From: Lepisosteus oculatus
Lineage: Eukaryota > Chordata > Actinopteri > Semionotiformes > Lepisosteidae
Assembly: GCF_040954835.1 (NCBI RefSeq)
Contig: NC_090703.1
Span: 6,939,001-7,003,000 of the forward strand
DNA: 64,000 bases
Reading direction: 5' to 3'
Numbering within the stretch: the stretch's first letter is position 1; every line of letters begins with the position of its first letter. This document shows, piece after piece, positions 50,831 through 64,000 of this stretch. The notes below the pieces were generated by a model. The model was given only the letters and a program-made list of their open reading frames with translations, ran no database searches and was not told the origin of the DNA. The translations under genes were made by a program, and so were the position numbers.

Positions 50831-53800
50831 GTCACGATCTAGGCCAGGGCCGTAGAGTGGTCTCCACGCCAGGTCAATGAGATGGAGCGGTCACTATGCC
50901 AGGCCAGTGACGCAGCGATGACAATACGCAGTTGAGAATCTGCACGGATTCGAGATTCTGATGAGTGATGAGAACAGGAACCACATGAGTCTATTTCCCT
51001 GCCTGAGTGATTGCACCTTCGCCGTGTCCTGTGTGACACAGATCCTGTCATGCTGGTGAGCACAATGGCTTCAGAAAATGCTAAAGGGCTGTTCCCTCAA
51101 CAGCGAAAGACAATGCACTATAGCTGCAGCACGTAGCGGGTGTCTAAAAAAAAAAACAAAAGTGAATCCCAGCTTTTCTGGCGTTGAAGCATTTCGCTGG
51201 GCGTGAACAAACTGAAACCGTACGAGACAAAGCCCACCCAGGGCTCTGGTGAGCGCTGTGGCGATCACACGTAGATTGTCAGCAGAGCACAAAGGCAACA
51301 TGATTTCCCTAACAACTGTAACAAGGCACACAGAATTCAGTCAGAGGACACGTCCTTGGTTATCATTATAATACTGGGTCACACGGTCACCAGGTCTTTT
51401 TTTTTTAAATGTCAAAACATTGAGCACTCCCTCCCTTTTGCTAGAAACACACGAGGCCCCACTCAAGCCAGCCGGACAGGGCTGACCAAGAGTGGCAAAA
51501 ACAAGGGGAAAAAAAAACAATAACTTAACTCTCAGCACTTCTCCTGTCGTCATGAGTGCTTTTTTCCCCGAGCCGTGACACGGGAGTGAGTGATTCCCGT
51601 TACAGAATGGACATGCCTTTTCCCGAGCAGGAAAGCAGTAAGGCTCTCCGACGCCCAGCCACTGTGGCCCTGCCGAAGCCACCCACTACACTGCTCTCCG
51701 TCACACACGGCGCACAGCTACCCCCTCACACAGCAGGGACCCTGCAAACGGGGGTCCCCCTTTCTAAGGCCCGCAGATGACTTTGATCAGTAGCTGAGGA
51801 ACAAACAACCCTGCCTGAGTAAGGCAGTAAGTGACTGAGGTATATGATCGACCTCTCCAAAGAGCCTCCAGGAGTAATACTGGAGATGTGTATTTTCACA
51901 CATCAGCATGAGGGGGGACAGTCTACCCTCACACTAATCCAGATCACCACATACAGGAACTGGGGTTTGGGGAAACTCAGTCCTCACTATTGCTCCCCAG
52001 GATTTCTTAGATAGTCAGGTAAAATAGTAACAAGACCAAATAATTATTCTCTCATTTCCTATCCTAACTGTGGGATTGATTCGAAAATCTGACTTAAGAG
52101 TCCTGAGGGTCTGCAGTTCAGGAGCAAAGCCCTCATTAAACATTTAAATGGAATTTCAGTCTGTCATTTATCAGGCCGCGGCAGTAAAGAATTAAGACAA
52201 AGGCCTCAACAGAGTCTTAACCTCACACCTGGCAAACACAACACACCTGAACACTTCAAATCGATCGTGATCTCTTACCTCGGGCTCCTTCTGAAGTTTC
52301 CCGTGAAGAACAATCATTTCTCTTGTGCAACTGCACAGAATCGAAAGTGCGACAGCCCGATCCGGATGAGATTTTCCGAACACTAGGCAGGACCTGGCAG
52401 AATAACAGTCCTTTTGTTCGCAGCCAGTCAGAAGAGAATTGCTACAGCTGGTTAGAGAAGTGGGCTGCTGCCTCGCGGAAATACACCCATTGGGTTCTTC
52501 CCCCTGCCACAATGAATGCTAATGAAGCAACGCAGTAACTTCCTAAAAAATCTCCCTATCGCTGATCCGGAGCGGCAGTCACCTGTAACACGCACAGGAC
52601 CTTAGCGCAGCGCAGGAGGATGCTGCTCAGAAGGGAAGCTCACATACCGGATAGCCTCCAGGAAGCCAGCCCAGCTCCGCAGCACACCTGCTGGGAGCAT
52701 GTGCATGTGTAGGCAGGTTCCCTTCTGTTAAGGACTAGACTCAAGAGTGACCCACACGTCAGCGGTCCCGTCAGGGAAACGCCACACTCAGGAGTGGGTC
52801 GCCAAGACCAATTCAGATGTACAGTGCTCTCTGAATACAGCAGTCTGGAGCAGCCCCGCCTGTGTGGCACGGGATGTGTTGAAAAGTTATTCTACATCCA
52901 TAAGCAGCTTTGATATTCTGCTTCTAACAGGTTATGCATCCCCATATGTCCCCAGCCCTGCCTGCATGGCTTCCAAGATGAGCGTCTTCCCTATGGGGTG
53001 GCAGTTCCTGCGCAGCTGCGATGACTCTGATCCAAGGAGGGCTCCAAACACTCCAACCTGATCAGAAGTGCTGACAATTCCTCCCCCCAAAAAAAGCATT
53101 TTCAGTGGATGGTGCTGCCATAGTTACTGATCCACACTAGAAACTGATTGAAATGGCTGAACAGACACCTGTCCACCTCTAGTGTTATGCCATTTATACA
53201 ATGTTCAGTTAAATACTACAAATGGTTTTAGTTCCTTTAACAGGAAGTGCTGTATTCAAGTACTGTAATGAACCCTGTGTCTAGGGCTGAAACACAAACC
53301 AGAGTTCAGGTCTACAGTCTTCCTCAAAGCTTAAGGAACACAATCGCAGTGCAAAATATCCTGCGGTTATATCTGGAGAAGAGCAGAGCAGAAAACAACA
53401 TGGCCTAGAACTTATCATCTCTCTCCACGTGCTGAGAACACTTAGCCTCCATATGCATTCCACACATCTTACAGACCTGCTTAACATTGTTCACCCTGTT
53501 CGCTTTTACTACTGCTGCGGAGACGCCTCTTCATCGCGAAGCGAAATGAAACTGCAGAATAAGCTGAGCATGCTGTGTGTCGGGTGTGTGAACTGTGCAA
53601 TCTACAAGAGCTCTTTCCAGGGGCATGCTGACTCATTTGGAGAGGACGATTACATTGCCCACAATTGTAAAGGACGTGAATCCAGCTCCTGCAGATTGAT
53701 ACCATTAGATTGGAGAAAACCTTCTTTGTGTGTATTGCATGATTCTTGGGTAGATATTTAGTGACAAACTGCAGTGCAAACGCTAACGCTACATTATGTA

Positions 53801-54062
53801 TAAGTCCTTGTTATACAAGTGCGAGTGGGCCGCTGCTCTTCGTTCCGTAATGCATTAGGTCACACACTGCCTGAAGCGAACTCCGCAAGCAGCTCAGCTA
53901 ATGACATTCTGTGTGCGTTTTTTTTTTAAACAGAAAATACAAGTTTTGCATTTTGCATCCTTTTTATTTTGTTCATCTCAACCCAATTTAGGCTTATATA
54001 ACGATCCCAAAGTCCATTTCAAACTGAAATTCACTAACAGGTCGAGCAGTTTCGAACACAAA
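50831..54062 (-). other. Upstream PPP1R13B intron, first part
   Basis: No convincing exon. I searched the minus strand for the missing ASPP1 N-terminal peptides (FFLRHED, VPITPETTC, GEKRTENG) and saw none. Nothing else recognised. Confidence 0.55.
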
Positions 54063-54549
54063 AGATTTTGAAGGGAACAGGTTTAATCCATGCTGAAAAA
54101 ATAAGAAAAGACACAAACATGCACCCGAAGAAGGCTCCACAGCCGAAACGTTGTGTTTCTTTTCTTCTGTTTTCAGCAGGGAATAAACCTTTACTTGTTC
54201 CTTTGCAGGCAACGCATGCTGACGCAGCTCCCTGCTTGAACTACTTCAGCCTCCTTCTGCTGCGACCCACTATACCTTCCTATAAATCTTTTTCCAGAAC
54301 TCTTCGTCATTCCTTCTCCTCCTCTCTGGGGTACTTGCTCTCTTCTCTCACCAAACCAGCATTCTGTCTCTTCACAGCGATCTGTTCCAAGACCAGGCTT
54401 TCTAACCATCTCCAAACCTGAAGAAGGCTCCCCAGCTGAAACGTTGCGCTTCTTTTCTTCTCTTTCCAGCATGGAATAACCTTTTACTTGTTCCTTTGCA
54501 GCCTAGGCATGCTGACGCAGCTCCCTGCTTGAACTAGATTTTGAAGGGA
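54063..54549. mobile_element. Composite interspersed repeat with 14-bp target duplication
   Basis: Direct repeats AGATTTTGAAGGGA at 54063-54076 and 54536-54549 bracket a 459-bp insert. The insert holds two direct copies of an approximately 120-bp unit (about 54124-54244 and 54417-54535; both contain GAAGAAGGCTCC and GAAACGTTG and end CTCCCTGCTTGAACTA). A 40-bp segment at about 54079-54118 is an imperfect inverted copy of 54151-54190. Family not named; no coding capacity seen. Confidence 0.8.
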
Positions 54550-57129
54550 TCTGATACAAGTGCTCAAGAGCCTCTAAGCCACCCCTACAAAGTCAACCCC
54601 ATGGAGCTCTTCAGAATGAGCCTGAAGCACCAACCAGGGGACACAGCTGGGAACCATGTGGAAGTGCATTTAAAACCAAAAACCGGAGGTGGATCTTTAC
54701 AGAAAGGGTGGCGGGGGTGTGGAACAACCTGCCCTGCCATCTGGCTGGAAGGAACAGCTGGCTAGAACGCCTCCCCTTGTTTGTAACTGTTCCCTTGCTC
54801 TGAAATCTTTCTTCATCCGTTCATCTGAATGCACAGACATCCAGAAGGTCATCACTCGCCTGTCCCACCACCCTCCCCCCCTGGAGAGTCCCTCAGAGGG
54901 CTGAGGGAGATGTCTCAACTTGCACATGACCACTTCCGATCCTTTTTAGGCCTGCACTGCCTAAAGAGGAGCGCCACTGGCACGAGAGTGGGCCTTGTAG
55001 ACTGCTGCGAGACCTTCAGCAGCTCGTCACACTCATGAAGTAGAATGAAACCCGACCCAGAGCTTCGGATCAGCCACACAGGGAAGATTCTGGATTTTCC
55101 CACTTTTTTCTGTCGCTTCCCTTCCACCTCCTAATCCTGACCATTTAGTAATCCCTCCAGCTCCTGCGAGCAGAGTTCTAGCCCCCGTCATTGAAACGCT
55201 TGATAAATCGTGAAAAATACTGCTTCACACCGGAGATGCCTAGTACCCAGAGGCTCCAGATTGGCTACTACACTGCGAGAACAGTGAACCCCGAGCCAGC
55301 ATGGCGAAGCACGTCTCACACAGGACGCCCTGACGGGACTCGAACCCGCACACGTGGGTATGCAACGCAGAAACGCCGAACCAGGAAACAAACTTACAAC
55401 GTTAACAGAAAGGCGCTGAAATAACGTTTGATTAACAGATTGGCTTGTGGATTTTTTTCCTGTCAGTTTTTAAGCCTTCCTTTCTACTATAACGTTTCAA
55501 AACATGGCACTCAAGCCCTTCCTCCCCTACAGAGTAATTTTAGGATGGAAGGCGTTGGAAACATTTATAATGTCTTTTTTACCAGCATCACAACCTTATC
55601 TCAATCCCCTCGAGAACTCCGTTCTGTGGACTGTTACACAGCAGGTCTGGCCCCACAATCAAAAAGTTCACATGCATAACAGTGCCTAGCCCTGTTATTC
55701 ATGTTGAAAACAGTCAGATCGGCACAAAGCACTTATTTATGACCACCACAACCCAGAGTCATAAATTAACTTGCTCTTTGGAAACCATTAAAAACAAACA
55801 CTCTTGATGTGTAAATCAAAATCGCTGACAGAATTTTAGCAGGAGCACCAATTAAAAGTTTTCCTTCACCTTCCCATTACAGGTAGAGGTATTCACTGTG
55901 CCCTCCATCCGATGATGATCTTTATTCATTTATACCAAACTGACGATGCAGATAGAACTGGAACACAGCCATTAACTGGAGCTCGAATTAGGGAAAAAAA
56001 AGTGTTACCTGCTGTGCGTTTTCCCAGGTTATTCTGCAAGATCGCACCTTAATTTTGCTGCATTGTCCTTCAGCTGTGAACTCCTGTACCGCCTCCACAC
56101 GCTTCCACTCCATCCTGCTGTTAAAACTCCATTTCTTTCTGCACTGTTATCAAAATGCGTGCATTCAAATCAAACCCAGCCAGGTCAGGAGCTGTACCGA
56201 AAGCAGTTTGCAGAAGCTTTTAAAACGAGGGCACCTCTCCGTTCCAACTTCTGCTCCCGTCACTGTTGGCCGACGTTTGCGCTCGATATCCTTTCACCAA
56301 AGCCACGCTGCCTGTTTCAGGGTGAGTGTAGTTTGTTGTTTTTTCCCCTCTCCCTGTCCGGCATCAATTCGAACGCCGGCCCTGCGCACTCATCAGCAAT
56401 CAGAGAACAGAAAAGGCGAGTGGATTTTGCCGGCAGTCAGAGAGCTAATCAAGGCTAGATCAAGCCAGCTGTCAGCTGCAATCAGCATTGCACTTTTCAT
56501 TTTCAGCAGAAACTGTTCGCTGTAATGTTTCTACTTCGAATAATTCGGTACGGAGGGAGGAGAAAAAAAAAACAAGGCGAAAATGAACGACCGTGTAACC
56601 AAAGAAGGATCACCAAACGCCACAGACGAACAATTGGTCTGAAACGCTGCTGTCTGCTGCAATCCGGAGCTTTTTTTCTGGACCGTTTTGTTTCAATTTT
56701 GAAGTGCCAGCACTTCAGCGCTGTCCCTGCGCGCTCAACACTTCACTGTTCCAGACTGCAGCACACCAGCCCTCTCCCCCAGACTCGCGCGCCAGGCTCT
56801 CTGGAGAGAGAGAGAAGCTCATCCGAGTCCTGCGCACAGGTACACTTCATGAAAACCAGACGGGCCAGCGTGTTTATTATTTTACCAAAAGACCAAAATA
56901 TTTCACTTAGGATTGTCTTCTGTGCTCCCGACCAGACATGAAACTCCAGCTCCCTTTTGTATTGCTTCACCTCTCTCAGTGCAAGGAACATCAAAGCTTT
57001 TCATGCCAATTTTCAGTGAATTCCAACTAGATCTCCAGCAAAATATGTGCTCGGCAGTCAAAATTAAACAAACATTGGATAGCAGAAATAAAAAACAAAG
57101 CAATGGCGGCCTCCTGTCCTCAATCAGAA
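54550..57129 (-). other. Upstream PPP1R13B intron, second part
   Basis: No exon seen. A tRNA T-arm-like word occurs at 55333-55349 but does not extend to a tRNA. Several short plus-strand ORFs lack family features. Confidence 0.55.
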
Positions 57130-57485
57130 GCAGTGGAAGAGCACATCACAAGGCTCGCTGGTGAAACACCCGAAACTTCCTTCCACTCCCTGCTTGGGTC
57201 TACAACACCCCCACGTCAGGGCACCAGCACTGCAGCTTCTCACCAAGAGCACATCATTACCCTACCTGTGTCTGAAACACCCACAGGTCAGGGCACCAGC
57301 TCTGCAGATCTGCAGTGAAGAGCACACTGTGACCCTCGCTGTTGGGACACCTGAGACCTCTGTCCCCTTCCTGCCTGGGTCTATAACACCCCTTGCACTG
57401 CAGCAAGAAGCACATGACGAGTGTCACTGCTCCCTGCCTGGGTCTGCAGCACTCACGAGTCAGGACCCCAGCTCTCTAGGCTTTA
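57130..57485. repeat. Degenerate tandem repeat, units about 70-110 bp
   Basis: Recurring words (AGAGCACATCA at about 57137 and 57246, with variants at about 57318 and 57405; CACCAGC; CTGCCTGGGTCTGCA; GAAACACCC) show four diverged units with irregular spacing. Plus-strand frames across it (57103-57318, 57161-57490) reflect the repeat. Confidence 0.65.
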
Positions 57486-60400
57486 GATAATGTAGATATC
57501 TAGGCCTCTAGATAATGTAGAGCTAGAGGTGGACATCATAAATTTGGTCTTGAACAAAAAACACTTAAGTCTTTTTGTCCTTATCCTGGATAAAAAAAAA
57601 AAGCCTAAAGCCACACGTTAATGCCGACAGAGTATCTGTGCATTAACATGTGCCACTCATCCACATGCACCAGATTTCCACTTGCATGAGATATTCATCT
57701 GAGGCAAAATGATTAACAGCCATTACAATCGGCGGCTTAGCCATGGCTGTTTTTTCAATGTCTAGCTGCAAAGGGATAAACGTGCTTCTGTGCACTGTCA
57801 ACACAACCACTGAATACAAACATGACATAGAAAACAGAAAATGAAATATAATCTGTAGCAAAGATTGTGCACGAAACTGCCTGCAGCTGTATAAAGTTAA
57901 TAATTCATAAGACTATTTTTTTTATATGGGGAATGCTCACTCACACAAGAATCTTAACCGCCTCCCACCCCACTGTCCGCACCCCACTAAAAAGGGACCA
58001 GACTTGCAATAAATAAGGGCTGCAGGAGGGCTTACAAGCCATGGGGAAAATTCCTTGGGTTCTTACAGAAACATCTGCGATCCGAATGGCTTTTTCGGTT
58101 CTTCCTACTGTCCATGTGCCGAAAGACGCCATGCACAAAGGCGTGCGGGGGGGGGGGAGACGCAGGAGAGACCGGCGTTGTGAACTCTGCGTGATCCTCC
58201 GGCCACAGCTGCCCTGTTCCGCCGGCTTCTGTGCACGCCGGTCTGCTCCGGGCTCCAGACAGCCGCCTCTCCGATCTTAAACACACTCCCGGATGAACAC
58301 CGACCAGCAGACACTAAAAACTACTACTGGCTGCACTGAAGACACAACACAAAGCGTTCCGGCATCCTGTCCTAGCAGTGCTGGAAGAGTGTGATGGGAG
58401 AGACAGGCCTGTGGGACACCCTCTGAGTAAAACCCCATTTTGATAACGAGAGTGCAGAGCAGAAGCTTAACAAAACAAAGACAATTACTTGATGGCTTCT
58501 AATTCCTTAACAGCTCTTCCTTTCATAAAGTTTTCTTCATTCCTATGTGTTAATACCTTGAAGAAGGCCTTCACTGCCCTCTTGGCCATCCTGAGTAAAC
58601 ACCGATCAACTGTGTCCTAAATCCTAAGTCCCTGCGAGAGCAGGTGACAGGATGCACCAGTTAAAATGAAAGCTGCCATTTCAATCTCTATCCTGTGGAC
58701 TGGGCAGAGGAAATGAGAAAAAGACACGCCGTGAAGCAATCTTAAAGACAAGAACTGTCTGTTATTACATCGGTTAAACGATGACACTGGACTTGAAAAT
58801 CAGCCTCCCTCGACTCTCCACCTCGGCGAAGACAAGGGACGTCTGTGAAACAGACACAGTTGCGCCAATACCAGCCCGGTCTCTCAGGAGGTGCTCATTA
58901 CAGCCAAATACCTCTCGCTCTCTCCATAAGGACACGCGTCGTGACTTATTCATGCAGTTCATCCTTTAAGAGTCCGCACTTGGACAAATAAGGAGGCGAC
59001 ACAAAGAACGAAGGCAGGCTGTGGTCCCCAGAGCCGCGCGTTTACCGAGAGGGAGCGTCGGTGTGGCTCGGGCGCTGCTTCTCTTGCGGCGCACAGAACA
59101 CGAGCCCCGGAGTAAGCCTGAAGAGCACTCGCCTGGATTAGAAAAACAGACGTCAGCCCAGCTCTCAAGGCTGCGAAGGTTTGCATACCAGGGGCCAAAA
59201 AACAAAACAAAACAAAACACAGCATGGCTAAGTAATAAGTAGAACACGCACAAAGACATCAAATAAAGAAGTGCACACAAAGAGAAGCTCTTACAGTATC
59301 CACTCCGTCTTAAGCGCCCCTGGTGAAAAATCTGCTCTAATGTGCATCTGATGGCACTGCGAGCATCCTGAAGTAAGGAGCTACTGGAGCTGAAGATGAA
59401 AATGTGTGCAGAGCACATAACATTCTTTGGTGTTAACACATTGCAGCACTCCGGCCTTCTGTCACTGGAGGGAGACGCCAATATGTTAATATTGGGTCTA
59501 GAGACAGGGCTGATCACGGTATGCAGGGCAGGACAGGTCCGGCCTGGAAGAAAGCTCACTGGGGCTGCCTGCTTCCACAGAGGAGTGCAATTTGGCAAAA
59601 ACTTTTGCAAAAACCAGCATGTCACGAAGGCCATGACAAAGAGCTCGTTTTTTTCCCCCCCAAACAGTACAGTCCATTGAGCAGCTCCTGTAAGTTTCAG
59701 ATGTACAGACATCTTAATGGATTCCCCGTGTAGATGTTGTGTTTTTCCTGCTCAGAAAGTTATCAGCGCATTTATACTGTACCGGGATGCTTCACACTGC
59801 TCTATAGCTCATCTCGACAGGCTTTGCGCTTTTACAGAGAAACAAGATCCAGGATGCAAGCTTAAAGTGAAAATATAGCCTTTTAAAACACACAAGACAC
59901 ATCTATATCTCCGCCCGCATCGTACTTTATCTATGCCTACTGAATCAGTACGTGCTGAAGGATTGTGAAGGACTGTAATGACAGGTGTATGCAGAGGGAT
60001 GGGTGTGTACCAGACTTAAACACCAGGCACATAGGCTCACCAGGACACAACATGTCATTTGGAGAACTATGATAGCCTGTCTGACTTGGGAACTACTTTT
60101 AAATGGGACTTATTCTCTGGCTGAGAAACAAGAATTCAAAATAACTGTTTGCATCCCTGTGAAGTAATGTACATTATATACAATGGTTCACACGGTTTTT
60201 GTTTACATAAACAGGCAGGGTGCAGTTTGGAAGACAATGAGAAACTATTTTGAAACCTGAAAATAGTTCAGAGGTGTTCTGAAGAACAGAGGAGACCTCT
60301 GGTGTCCTAATACAGTAGGTTGCCACCCTCATGCCCTCCCTGACAGGGCACAGCAGCTCCTGGCCTGTGCTGTTCATGAGGTATGCGTCAACAATCGGCT

Positions 60401-63400
60401 GTTCAGACATTACGGTTTAGTCTAATCATGCCGAAATATATCGCAGAAAATCATTGCCTGTTAACCCAGATGGGTGATATGAAAAGCAAATTATCTATCA
60501 CAATCATTCAGTGCTTCCTGTAACATTTGCCAAGAACTCAACAGAGATTAGTTGAAAAAACAAGTTCAAATTATATTCAGGCATGGAAAGCAGTAAGGTC
60601 AGTGTGTTGAACCAACAGGTTAAAATCAGAATGGCACTGGAAAGGGATGGAGATCCAAAACAAAATATTTTTCTGTCTCAACATATTTTCCTTCTACACT
60701 GTTTTTTGAAGCCAATTTTTATACTGCCCAAGTGTGAAAAGGGTAAAGTTCTGATACACTACAGGAAATCTTACACATTCTTATCAGACAATAACCATAA
60801 TTATTGGAAAATCTCCATATGATAACTGGGAACTGAGAACTCCATTGTTGCCCTGTGGCTGGCCTGCAATCACACTGGTCCTGGCACTAGAGGCCACACT
60901 ATAAATAGCCACACTGGGTGTTAATTATCTCATTATTGGATTATCGACGGCCGCTCTGGAAATGCACATTCTTACAAGGATTTGTTTGGTTCTGTGTGCA
61001 CTAGTGTGTACACTATACTAATGTTGGTTTGGGATTTTGTAATGCTGTTTTGATGCACACCTGAAATGCATACAGTAAAACCCCTGGTCTTCACATTATC
61101 AGCCATTGCATCAGACTGAGGGTTGGGCTCATCACATGCCTATTGCTACTCTTCACCTACTGTAGGTGTTTTTTTAAAAAGCACTGTAAAAATATAGTTC
61201 CTAAGAGCAATGCACACATTCAAAATTCAATGTACACATCAAACGTATCAGAGATCCTTTGGGAACTCTGAACACTGTTATTAATAAGGTGGAATGCCAA
61301 TGGGATCCACATGGATCACCAAAGGATCCCAACACCCTGATCCTCGGTCAACATTGTGATCGACAGGAGTGGGCATGGCAGTACTAACAGAGGACTGCAG
61401 CAGACAGAGTGAGAACAAGCACGCTGTACCAAGCCGAGACCAGTAACAAAGGGTCCTGAGAGAGCTGCTCTCACGCACACTAATCAAGTCGTGATCTCGC
61501 ATAGCTTTCTCAGCGGGGAGAAAGTAACTGCTTGCAGCAGGCTGTGCTTTATGTGGGTAATACAATTAATGAAAATCAGGGGACTATTCCCCCCAGCTAC
61601 CTCATAACAACAAAGCACAGACATCTGTACAGGGACTTAGAGACTACACAATGACACGTGCATTTAATGACATTATATAACCAGCAAAGAACAAAACTCC
61701 TGTCAGATGTCGAAGCCCACATTAACAATTAGCTACGCATTTATCTAATGTTTCTAAAATTCATTAAGCCCCATTGACCTCTCCCTCGCATTCGCGATCA
61801 CGTGGCTTTGATGTCGAACTAGGAAAGCAGTCCCCGAGACAGACCTGTGCCACCCTTACTTCTCACGCCATGAGCCAAGCCCTGCAGACAAGGGGCTACG
61901 GCCGAGACAGGAGCGATAAAGGCCGTTCGAGGGCCGCGAAGAGGAACACGACTCTGAGGCGAGACGCTCCCAGACCTCGTCACACGGCCGCTCCAGCTGA
62001 GCCATTCCAACAGCCGCCCTGAAAACTCCCCTTTTAAAAAAAACACACTCGACAAACACGACGTGGCAGTGCCCGCTGTGGAGAGTAAAAGCCTATCCTG
62101 CAAGTCCAATAAAAGCAGTAGCCTTGCTCACCTCCAAACTGCATTGCGCTGTTACTGTAAACAGATGGATCTGTGCTTAACAAATGTAAAAAACCGAAAC
62201 GTACGAATGGACGCCCTACTCCTGCTCGGCAGGAGGGGCCTACCTACCTCTAGGACGGTGGACATGGTGCAGGACTGCATGTGGCTGTGTGTCCAGTGCC
62301 TTGGGATGCAGGGGCATGGAGCACCTCCCCAAGATCTCTGGGACTGCTTGGCACCGACTGAGAGGCTGCGCCGTACCATCCTGCTGAAAAACCCTGCTCC
62401 AGCGAGCCACTGGGTAATGATGACTATAATCCTCTTACTGGGTTATGTCATGAAATTGGTGTAATCCTCAAAATTACAGAGGGAAGCCAGGGCCAGATGA
62501 CAGCGCTCCCTCAGGGTTAACCACAGGCACAATAATAAAAAATATTATTGTATCCAGAGAACAAACAGCACTGGAACAGAATAGGCATTGTGCCACAACA
62601 TAGTGCATGGGACAAGGTAAGAGTCCTGTATGAGTTCTTGAGCAATGACAGAAAGCCTAGAAGTGGGAGCTTCGCCAAGCATCTCCCAAAATCTCAATCC
62701 ACCCTCTGACTGTCAAATCTGGTCAATCAAATGACTGAAGAATGAAGAATTGCACAGTGATAATTCACATTCTAAAATAAAAAAACACCACATGGGATCT
62801 GTAACTAGTGAGTTCCTTGGATATTTTTCTCAGAGCAGATCTGGATCTAGAAACCTTAACTGTCATCGTCACTGGAGGTTCTCCTCTTAAGAAATATACA
62901 AAACACTTAATTCAGACAACACAAACTGAATTTTAACATGAGAAGGAGAGCCTGGAGACAGTCCTTCAGGTACTGAATTGAATGCTCTTGGATCAGGGAA
63001 AGCTGCTCTATGTGAACAGCTGAATTAAAGAATCCAGTCCCAGCTCTGAAAGAGCCAGGCCAGGTCTTAGGTCTCTCCCGCCTACAGTATAGCACTATAG
63101 AGGTATTGACTCCGGGTCCTGAAGGGCTGCCGTTCCAGCAATAATCATAAATAATAAACCTCAGTGAGAAAAGACATGGCAGCAGTCATAATAGAGATGC
63201 ACTGATAAAGCGTTGATTGAGTGTCCAGGGCGCAATGAGCAGTGAGAGACACAGCAGCCCTCCCCGACCAGGAGGGAATATCACCGGTGGCGCAGCAGCG
63301 CAGAGGGCTCCTATTCATCAGACGCACTGGGAACCCAGCTGAACAGCAGCTAACAGGAAACAGCAGCTCCGACGCAAGGCGGCAACACGAGAAGAGCATC

Positions 63401-64000
63401 CACAGAAACAACGAGCAGGGGGGGAAAAACCCGTGAGCACAACCCGTCTCTCCACGCGGCGGGGGGGCGGCCGTGCCCGGGAGAGGAGGAGGCTCTTTCA
63501 CTAAGGGCTGCTTACGGACAGCACCCTGGGGTCACCCCCTCCAGTGGCCAACATGAGCCTCCGGGAGGACAGAGACGACAGCCCGGGGCGCTGGGACCCC
63601 AGTCCTCCCCAGCCGGGGACTCGTTCCTGATCAGGACAGGGCACTGCACAGCTGCAGACACTCCCAAGCCCAGGCTGCTCCTTATTTATCTCGTTTGGTT
63701 CTTAATCAAAGCAAGATCAGGCTGCTTTCCTTTCCGCCCTTCGATAGCAGCTCGTTCTGACGCCACACTCTGCCCAGGAGCGAGCACTGTAGGACTGTGG
63801 ACTGTAGGTGAAGTACATTTCACTGACTCCCCTGGCAGCGTGCGCCAGTTTGGAAAAAGGCAGAGAAACACCCAGGTGACACTAAAAATATGGGGAAAGT
63901 GGGGAACAGCTAATGCATAAAGCGTCTAGTAAAGATCACCTCCCTGGTGCCGGGGCTCTGTCACTGTCCACAGCGTCCTGCCCCAGAGGGCCGAAGTGTT
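57486..64000 (-). other. Upstream PPP1R13B intron to window edge
   Basis: 6.5 kb in which I recognise no exon, RNA gene or named repeat. The orientation assignment is inferred from the gene continuing off the right edge. GC-rich patches at about 61900-62000 and 63240-63600 could be regulatory but carry no clear motif. Confidence 0.45.

Noticed and set aside
52192-52512. Possible missing PPP1R13B upstream exon ending at a GAG|GTAAGA donor
   Set aside because: The peptide before the donor (IVLHGKLQKEPE) matches the expected GEKRTENG-type sequence only weakly, while the neighbouring exons are highly conserved.
55320-55400. tRNA gene on the minus strand (perfect T-arm and box B at 55333-55349)
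   Set aside because: No matching acceptor stem, anticodon arm or box A at the right distance; at most a tRNA-derived remnant.
58966-59712. 248-codon minus-strand ORF
   Set aside because: Low-complexity Ser/Phe/Leu-rich translation without recognised motifs, no splice-supported continuity with PPP1R13B.

Overview
This window is animal nuclear DNA. The coding signal is a set of short exons with GT/AG introns that read as four well-known vertebrate genes in alternating orientation: KLC1 (+, last three coding exons), XRCC3 (-, complete), ZFYVE21 (+, complete) and PPP1R13B/ASPP1 (-, the last thirteen exons; its first exons lie beyond the right edge). From memory, the same order and orientation occurs on human chromosome 14q32.3. 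Interspersed repeats are a 5S-rRNA-derived SINE with a Deu-like core and an L2-like tail, and a tRNA-derived SINE. With the modest intron sizes these suggest a ray-finned fish, perhaps a non-teleost lineage such as gar or bowfin. The vertebrate call is firm; the species guess is not.

Layout. 1-5986: KLC1 intron, possibly including the 3' UTR of a shorter KLC1 isoform, ending in a CAC-rich satellite block. 5987-13447: the three exons encoding the variable KLC1 tail. 13448-17820: KLC1 3' UTR and the tail-to-tail junction with XRCC3. 17861-22139: XRCC3 in seven coding exons (372 codons). 22140-22689: a 550-bp head-to-head interval, the likely shared promoter of XRCC3 and ZFYVE21. 22690-32484: ZFYVE21 in seven exons (226 codons). 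About 33540-33950: the second tail-to-tail junction. 33946-50489: PPP1R13B 3' UTR and thirteen exons (969 residues, joining without a frame break). 50490-64000: an upstream PPP1R13B intron in which I find no exon.

The four genes have unrelated jobs: kinesin-1 cargo binding, RAD51-paralogue DNA repair, an endosomal/focal-adhesion FYVE protein, and a p53-binding, PP1-binding ankyrin/SH3 protein. They are neighbours by conserved synteny and shared or overlapping ends, not as a pathway. All exon boundaries were placed by hand from splice consensus, phase continuity and remembered similarity to the human proteins; phases close exactly in every gene.

I see no previously undescribed multi-gene system. 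The points worth a second look are structural: a composite retroposon with a 14-bp target duplication and internal fold-back (54063-54549), two perfect hairpins in ZFYVE21 introns, satellites or SINEs pressed against splice acceptors, and a KLC1 exon whose donor overlaps an in-frame stop followed by a plausible 3' UTR.
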